DNA from: SABY01 sp964523795
Lineage (GTDB): Bacteria; Bacteroidota; Bacteroidia; Bacteroidales; 4484-276
Reading direction: 5' to 3'
Length of the DNA stretch: 64,000 nt
NCBI GenBank assembly: GCA_964523795.1
Contig: CAZGAO010000016.1
Coordinates: forward strand, 1 to 64,000
Below the pieces are notes generated by a model. That model saw only the letters and a program-made list of their open reading frames with translations. It did no database searches and had not been told where the DNA came from. Every line of letters begins with the position of its first letter. Position 1 is the first letter of the stretch. Below, piece by piece: positions 60,086 to 64,000 of the stretch. Position numbers and translations under genes: made by a program.

Positions 60086-61432
60086 TTACTTGGCAAAGCG
60101 ATGAATATCAGCCTTAAATATTTTAAATCCTTTAAGTAAGGATTGGCTAAGCCGGTCAACTTCTACCTGAGTAATGGTGGTAGCCAGCATACAGGCAAAG
60201 GTATTGATCATAATAATGTCTTCGTGAAGAAAAAGATAATCGAGAAAATCAACGATCAATTTTCTTTCTTCAGGGCATTGAAAAGTTTCGCGATAATTGC
60301 GTGGAGCTTTATGCCGAAAATGCATGCGGAACATTGATCCGGCACCAGTAATGATTACAGGCACATCGGCTTCCTTGATGGCTTCTTCTATTTGCTTTTT
60401 AGCAATATCTGTTATGTTATTGATATCATCTACAGCTTTTCTGTCAAAAAGTTCCATGGCTACTTTTCCGGCAGTCATCGTGATAGGATTGGCCGAGAAA
60501 GTGCCTGAGTGCGGCTGTTTGATAATTTTTCGGGTAGGATCAAAAACCGACATGATTTTGGCATCGCCGGCGATGGCTCCTACCGGAAATCCTCCTCCAA
60601 TAATTTTCCCAAGCGCTGTCATATCAGGCTTTACAGGATAAAGGTGTTGCGCTCCGCTATACGTTACACGATAAGTAACCACTTCATCAAACACCAAAAG
60701 CACTTTATTTTTTCGGGTCCAATTATAAACAGCGATCAAATAATCTTCTTCGATAGGAAACATTCCAATGCGGTGAGAAACCGGATCGAGCAACACACAA
60801 GCCAGGTCTTTTTTGTTGGCTTCGAGCAATTTTAAAGTACGCTCGGTATCGTTATAAGGGAAAATAATCACATCATCTGTTACACATTTGGGTGTACCGG
60901 CAGTAACGGGAACAGAGTTGGGCTTGTCAATATCTCCCCAATTATCGGGCTTGACAATCTGACTGATTTCGGCAAAATCGTAGGTACCGTGATAGGCTCC
61001 TTCGGCTTTGGCTATTTTAGGCCTTCCGGTATGGGCCCGGGCAGCTTTTATCATCGACATTACAGCCTCGGTGCCTGAGTTGACAAACCTTATTTTCTCG
61101 AAATTATGATTTCTTTCAACCAACAACTCCCCAAAGGCAACTTCTATCTCGCTTCCAAGTGTATAAGCTGTTCCTCGTTGCATTTGCTCGGTAACAGCCT
61201 CGATAATGGCGGGATGTGCATGACCATGAATAAGGGATGCCATATTGTTGGCAAAGTCAACCCGGGTATTGGCATCGATATCGGTAACATAGCTGCCTTT
61301 TGCTGTAGCTACATAAAATGGATGGGGACGGCGGTAAATCGTGTTCCGGCTTACTCCTCCGGTCATCACCTCTTTGGCTCTTTTATAGAGGGCCTGACTA
61401 TACTTGCGGTTTACATTATACGTATTGCTCAT
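60086..61432 (-). CDS. Class III aminotransferase (GSA-aminomutase-like)
   Basis: 448 residues, PLP-dependent. GGVSRNTIYRRPHPFYVATA near the start, FVNSGTEAVMSMIKAARAHT, VFDEVVTYRV, and the PLP lysine in TALGKIIGGGFPVGAIAGDA. Glutamate-1-semialdehyde aminomutases look similar, but the setting, after CoA-transferase genes and an aminomutase, suits a beta-amino acid aminotransferase like Bacillus YodT. 18 bases after the CoA-transferase B gene, so co-transcribed. Confidence 0.85.
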   Translation of the reverse strand: MSNTYNVNRKYSQALYKRAKEVMTGGVSRNTIYRRPHPFYVATAKGSYVTDIDANTRVDFANNMASLIHGHAHPAIIEAVTEQMQRGTAYTLGSEIEVAFGELLVERNHNFEKIRFVNSGTEAVMSMIKAARAHTGRPKIAKAEGAYHGTYDFAEISQIVKPDNWGDIDKPNSVPVTAGTPKCVTDDVIIFPYNDTERTLKLLEANKKDLACVLLDPVSHRIGMFPIEEDYLIAVYNWTRKNKVLLVFDEVVTYRVTYSGAQHLYPVKPDMTALGKIIGGGFPVGAIAGDAKIMSVFDPTRKIIKQPHSGTFSANPITMTAGKVAMELFDRKAVDDINNITDIAKKQIEEAIKEADVPVIITGAGSMFRMHFRHKAPRNYRETFQCPEERKLIVDFLDYLFLHEDIIMINTFACMLATTITQVEVDRLSQSLLKGFKIFKADIHRFAK

Positions 61433-61450
61433 GGGTCTTAACCATTTAAA

Positions 61451-62092
61451 TTATTGAAATAACTGCGCTTCTGTGCGTTCTTGCAAATATGCAAAATCCA
61501 CATTTGGTCCCATTTCCCTCACGAAAAGGCCTTCTTTTTTTACATCAATGATGGCCAGGTCGGTATAAATACAATTCACAACCCCTTTCCCGGTTAAGGG
61601 ATAAGTACAGGCTTTTACAATCTTGGCCTGGCCGTCTTTGGTGTTGTGTTGGGTAATTACAAAAATGGATTTAACGCCGGCAATCAAGTCCATGGCACCA
61701 CCTACCGCCGGGATAGCGTTGGGTGCTCCGGTTGACCAATTGGCAAGGTCGCCACTTTCGCTAACCTGCAAGGCTCCAAGCACACAAATATCGATATGCC
61801 CGCCACGAATCATGGTGAAGCTGTCGGCATGATGAAAATAGCAGGCTCCGGGAATGGCAGTAACGCACTTCTTTCCGGCGTTAATCAGCTCAGGGTCTTT
61901 CTTGGTTTCACCGGGCACTGTACCCATTCCCAGGAGGCCGTTTTCGGTGTGATAGATGGCTTCGATACCTTCGGGAATATGATCGGCAACCAGCTCGGGC
62001 ATGCCAATGCCGAGGTTTACATAAGCACCGTCAAAAATATCGGCGGCCACTTTTTGCGCCATCTCCGTTTTGTTCCATCCTACTTTTACCAT
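61451..62092 (-). CDS. 3-oxoacid CoA-transferase, subunit B
   Basis: 213 residues from MVKVGWNKTEMAQKVAADIF; the in-frame ATG 55 codons upstream gives an implausible Gly/Arg-rich lead. Family I motifs: VNLGIGMPELVADHIPEGIE, then TENGLLGMGTVPGETKKDPE with the catalytic Glu50, and YTDLAIIDVKKEGLFVREM. Overlaps subunit A by 7 bases. Confidence 0.93.
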   Translation of the reverse strand: MVKVGWNKTEMAQKVAADIFDGAYVNLGIGMPELVADHIPEGIEAIYHTENGLLGMGTVPGETKKDPELINAGKKCVTAIPGACYFHHADSFTMIRGGHIDICVLGALQVSESGDLANWSTGAPNAIPAVGGAMDLIAGVKSIFVITQHNTKDGQAKIVKACTYPLTGKGVVNCIYTDLAIIDVKKEGLFVREMGPNVDFAYLQERTEAQLFQ

Positions 62093-62799
62093 GGGTATTT
62101 CCTTTCTTCGGCTACGAGTACTGATTCGTGCTGCGGCTGTTTTACCTCCACCACTCTTTTTACAAAGATGCCCGGCGTTACAATCACCTCTGGGTCTATG
62201 GCTCCCGCCTCCACAATTTCCTGCACCTGAACGATAGCCGTTTTGGCGGCAGTACACATAATGGGGCCGAAATTACGTGCGGTTTTATTATAAATTAAAT
62301 TACCATAACGATCGGCGGCTTTGGCTTTGACCAGCGAGAAATCGGCCTTAATGCCATATTCCATCACGTAATCCACGCCCTTAAAATTCCGCACTTCCTT
62401 ACCTTCGGCCAGGGGGGTATTTACCGAGGCCGGAGTATAAAAAGCCGGGATTCCGGCACCACCGGCTCTAATCCTTTCGGCAAGGGTGCCCTGAGGAACC
62501 AGCTCGAGTTCTATTTCGCCACGGGTATATAATTCCGGGAAAACGGTAGAATTGGCAGTACGTGGAAAGGAGCAGATCATTTTGGCAACACGCCGCTGCT
62601 CGATAAGCGCGGCGAGACCTACATGTCCGCTTCCGGTATTGTTACTTACCACGGTTAGATTTTTTGCTCCCTGATCGATTAGGGCGTGGATGAGTTCGAT
62701 GGGGCTGCCAGCTTCGCCAAATCCGCCAATCATAACGATGGCACCATCAAAAATATCCTTGACGCTTTCGGCTGCCGAGGCGGTGATTTTATTTATCAT
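62086..62799 (-). CDS. 3-oxoacid CoA-transferase, subunit A
   Basis: 237 residues. MIGGFGEAGSPIELIHALID, NNTGSGHVGLAALIEQRRVA, ELELVPQGTLAERIRAGGAG and IPAFYTPASVNTPLAEGKEV are SCOT/AtoD/PcaI-type. With subunit B it moves CoA onto a 3-oxoacid. It overlaps the end of the aminomutase gene by 11 bases, indicating translational coupling. Confidence 0.93.
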   Translation of the reverse strand: MINKITASAAESVKDIFDGAIVMIGGFGEAGSPIELIHALIDQGAKNLTVVSNNTGSGHVGLAALIEQRRVAKMICSFPRTANSTVFPELYTRGEIELELVPQGTLAERIRAGGAGIPAFYTPASVNTPLAEGKEVRNFKGVDYVMEYGIKADFSLVKAKAADRYGNLIYNKTARNFGPIMCTAAKTAIVQVQEIVEAGAIDPEVIVTPGIFVKRVVEVKQPQHESVLVAEERKYPW

Positions 62800-64000
62800 G
62801 ATTCTGCTTTTGCATTCGCTTACTCAAAACCTCTTCTTTTTTCTTCTCCATAGCCACAAGCTCATCCTCAAAGAAATACTTTTCGGTATCGTAAGGTTTA
62901 AGTCTTTCGATGGCGTTTTCTTTTTCATCGTATTTAGCAAGGAATACACCATCCATCCAACCCATGTTACGGCTTTCGTTAAACTTGAGTGCAAATACTT
63001 TTTCGCCGTTTACTGTGGCCACACCAAGCATGGAAGTCTTGCCTGCCGATGAAGTTTGGGTAATATAGCGCGAAGGCCTGCTAATAGAAGGCAGCGAGCG
63101 GTAAATCTTACTAAACACTTGGTTGATTTCGGCCAGGGGCACTGCAAAATAATGATGCTCGCCGGTAGGACGTGCGCAATACATCGAGTGGAAACCCATG
63201 CCTACCATCGAGAACACATTTCCAAGGTCGATCCAGTTTTGTGCTGAGCGGTCGATATCTACTTTACCATTATCATCGGTAAACAAGCTGATGTGATTCA
63301 TCACCGGGCTTTGGCTTTTCAGCGTAACACCGGTAGCTTTAAGCCTGCGAATTGCCGCAATAGTGCTGATGTTAAGCACCTCGCGCGGGGTAGAGAAATG
63401 CGACATAAATGCCACCTGAATTCCATTGTCGATCAACCTGCGGAAAAGATTCAAAATCCGCTCATAATCCTTGGTGAGGATAAGCTCTGGATGATAGGTA
63501 AGCACCCGTGTCCCGAGGCGGATGGTTTTGATATGCGTCAATTCCGGATCTTCGATAACCGGGATCAGATATTCTTCCAGGCGTTCGGCGGGCATGTAAC
63601 CGGCATCACCACCGGTAATCAGGATGTCGGTAATCTCTTTATGCTTTTTGATGTATTCGTGTACCGGCTTGGTTTCGCGCTGGATAAACATATCCTCATC
63701 GCCACGCACCTGTGCATGACGGAAACAATAGGTGCAAAAGGCAAAACAGCTTTGGGTAGTTTTATCAAAAATCAAATGCACATGAGGATATTTGTGCTGG
63801 CTGCCTTCAACGATCTCCAGTTCGCCATCTTCGTTGTCGAACCAGGGCTTGTTGAGCTGCTGCTTGCCATCATGGGGATTGGTATGGCGCAAATGGTCTT
63901 TCACAATCTTATTGCGCTCCTCCTCATTTTGAGCCGCCACATAATTTTTTACGATTTCAGGGTCGATCATTCCGGGCTGCGGAAAAGTGAGCTGAAACAG
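62789..64000 (-). CDS. KamA-family radical SAM aminomutase (5' end outside window)
   Basis: 403 codons are open to the window edge, so the start is not seen. The radical SAM cluster motif is CFAFCTYC (63725-63748), followed by FRHAQVRGDEDMF. ILITGGDAGYMPAERLEEYL and TIRLGTRVLTYHPELILTKD correspond to the lysine 2,3-aminomutase core. The classic KamA motif is close to CSMYCRHCTRRR, so this is a divergent member and the substrate may not be lysine. Proposed reaction: shift of an alpha-amino group to the beta carbon using SAM and PLP. Confidence 0.85.
   Translation of the reverse strand: MFQLTFPQPGMIDPEIVKNYVAAQNEEERNKIVKDHLRHTNPHDGKQQLNKPWFDNEDGELEIVEGSQHKYPHVHLIFDKTTQSCFAFCTYCFRHAQVRGDEDMFIQRETKPVHEYIKKHKEITDILITGGDAGYMPAERLEEYLIPVIEDPELTHIKTIRLGTRVLTYHPELILTKDYERILNLFRRLIDNGIQVAFMSHFSTPREVLNISTIAAIRRLKATGVTLKSQSPVMNHISLFTDDNGKVDIDRSAQNWIDLGNVFSMVGMGFHSMYCARPTGEHHYFAVPLAEINQVFSKIYRSLPSISRPSRYITQTSSAGKTSMLGVATVNGEKVFALKFNESRNMGWMDGVFLAKYDEKENAIERLKPYDTEKYFFEDELVAMEKKKEEVLSKRMQKQNHDK

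Noticed and set aside
62093..62257. Extended N-terminus for CoA-transferase subunit B
   Set aside because: The extra 55 residues are Gly/Arg-rich and are the out-of-frame reading of subunit A; the family starts at MVKVGWNKTEMAQ.

Overview
The window looks like a chromosomal piece of a Bacteroidota bacterium, probably an anaerobic or fermentative member near Bacteroidales/Marinilabiliales. The evidence is a type IX secretion C-terminal sorting domain, an L17 with a long charged tail, fusA followed directly by rpsJ with no tuf, repeated TAnnTTTG promoter boxes, and a four-subunit 2-oxoacid:ferredoxin oxidoreductase. No tRNA, rRNA, CRISPR array or intact insertion sequence was seen.

Layout. 1-3.1 kb: a 5'-truncated cohesin/dockerin/T9SS protein, a paralogous cohesin protein and a decayed gene tail. 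3.1-5.2 kb: a secreted protein of unknown function and enolase, minus strand. 5.3-23.5 kb: one minus-strand str-S10-spc-alpha superoperon of 33 genes, rpsL to rplQ, including secY, map, infA, rpmJ and rpoA, with a long structured leader carrying two candidate promoters. 24.0-27.9 kb: two adjacent hybrid histidine kinases. 28.2-33.1 kb: a Tro/Mnt-type Mn/Zn/Fe ABC importer whose two permeases each end in a cytoplasmic winged-helix-like domain, plus a putative outer-membrane channel. 33.4-40.2 kb: an unknown protein, a YbdG-like MscS channel, a TPR plus S1/cold-shock-like protein and an M16 lipoprotein peptidase. 40.4-46.1 kb: glutathione peroxidase, an MFS-like transporter, a SPOR protein, a voltage-gated K+ channel with a zinc ribbon, and a TIGR02757 protein. 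46.2-48.9 kb: 2-oxoacid:ferredoxin oxidoreductase. 49.5-51.8 kb: orphan hypF. 51.8-55.2 kb: a tightly packed four-gene unit (RecF/OLD-like ATPase, DUF4276/TOPRIM-like protein, ABC membrane protein, ABC ATPase), the best candidate for an uncharacterised defence-type module. 55.5-58.4 kb: acyl-CoA dehydrogenase and a Rieske protein. 58.6-64.0 kb: a catabolic set of thiolase, class III aminotransferase, CoA-transferase A/B and a radical-SAM aminomutase that runs off the window.

The 58.6-64 kb genes fit one route: alpha-amino acid to beta-amino acid (aminomutase), to beta-keto acid (aminotransferase), to beta-ketoacyl-CoA (CoA-transferase), to acyl-CoA plus acetyl-CoA (thiolase). The ferredoxin-linked oxidoreductase and the acyl-CoA dehydrogenase suit an amino-acid-fermenting lifestyle.

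The intergenic regions hold several families of short structured repeats. Two show compensatory changes between copies: a bulged hairpin with four copies, and a 141-144 bp three-hairpin element with two copies. These repeats are the most distinctive non-coding signal here.
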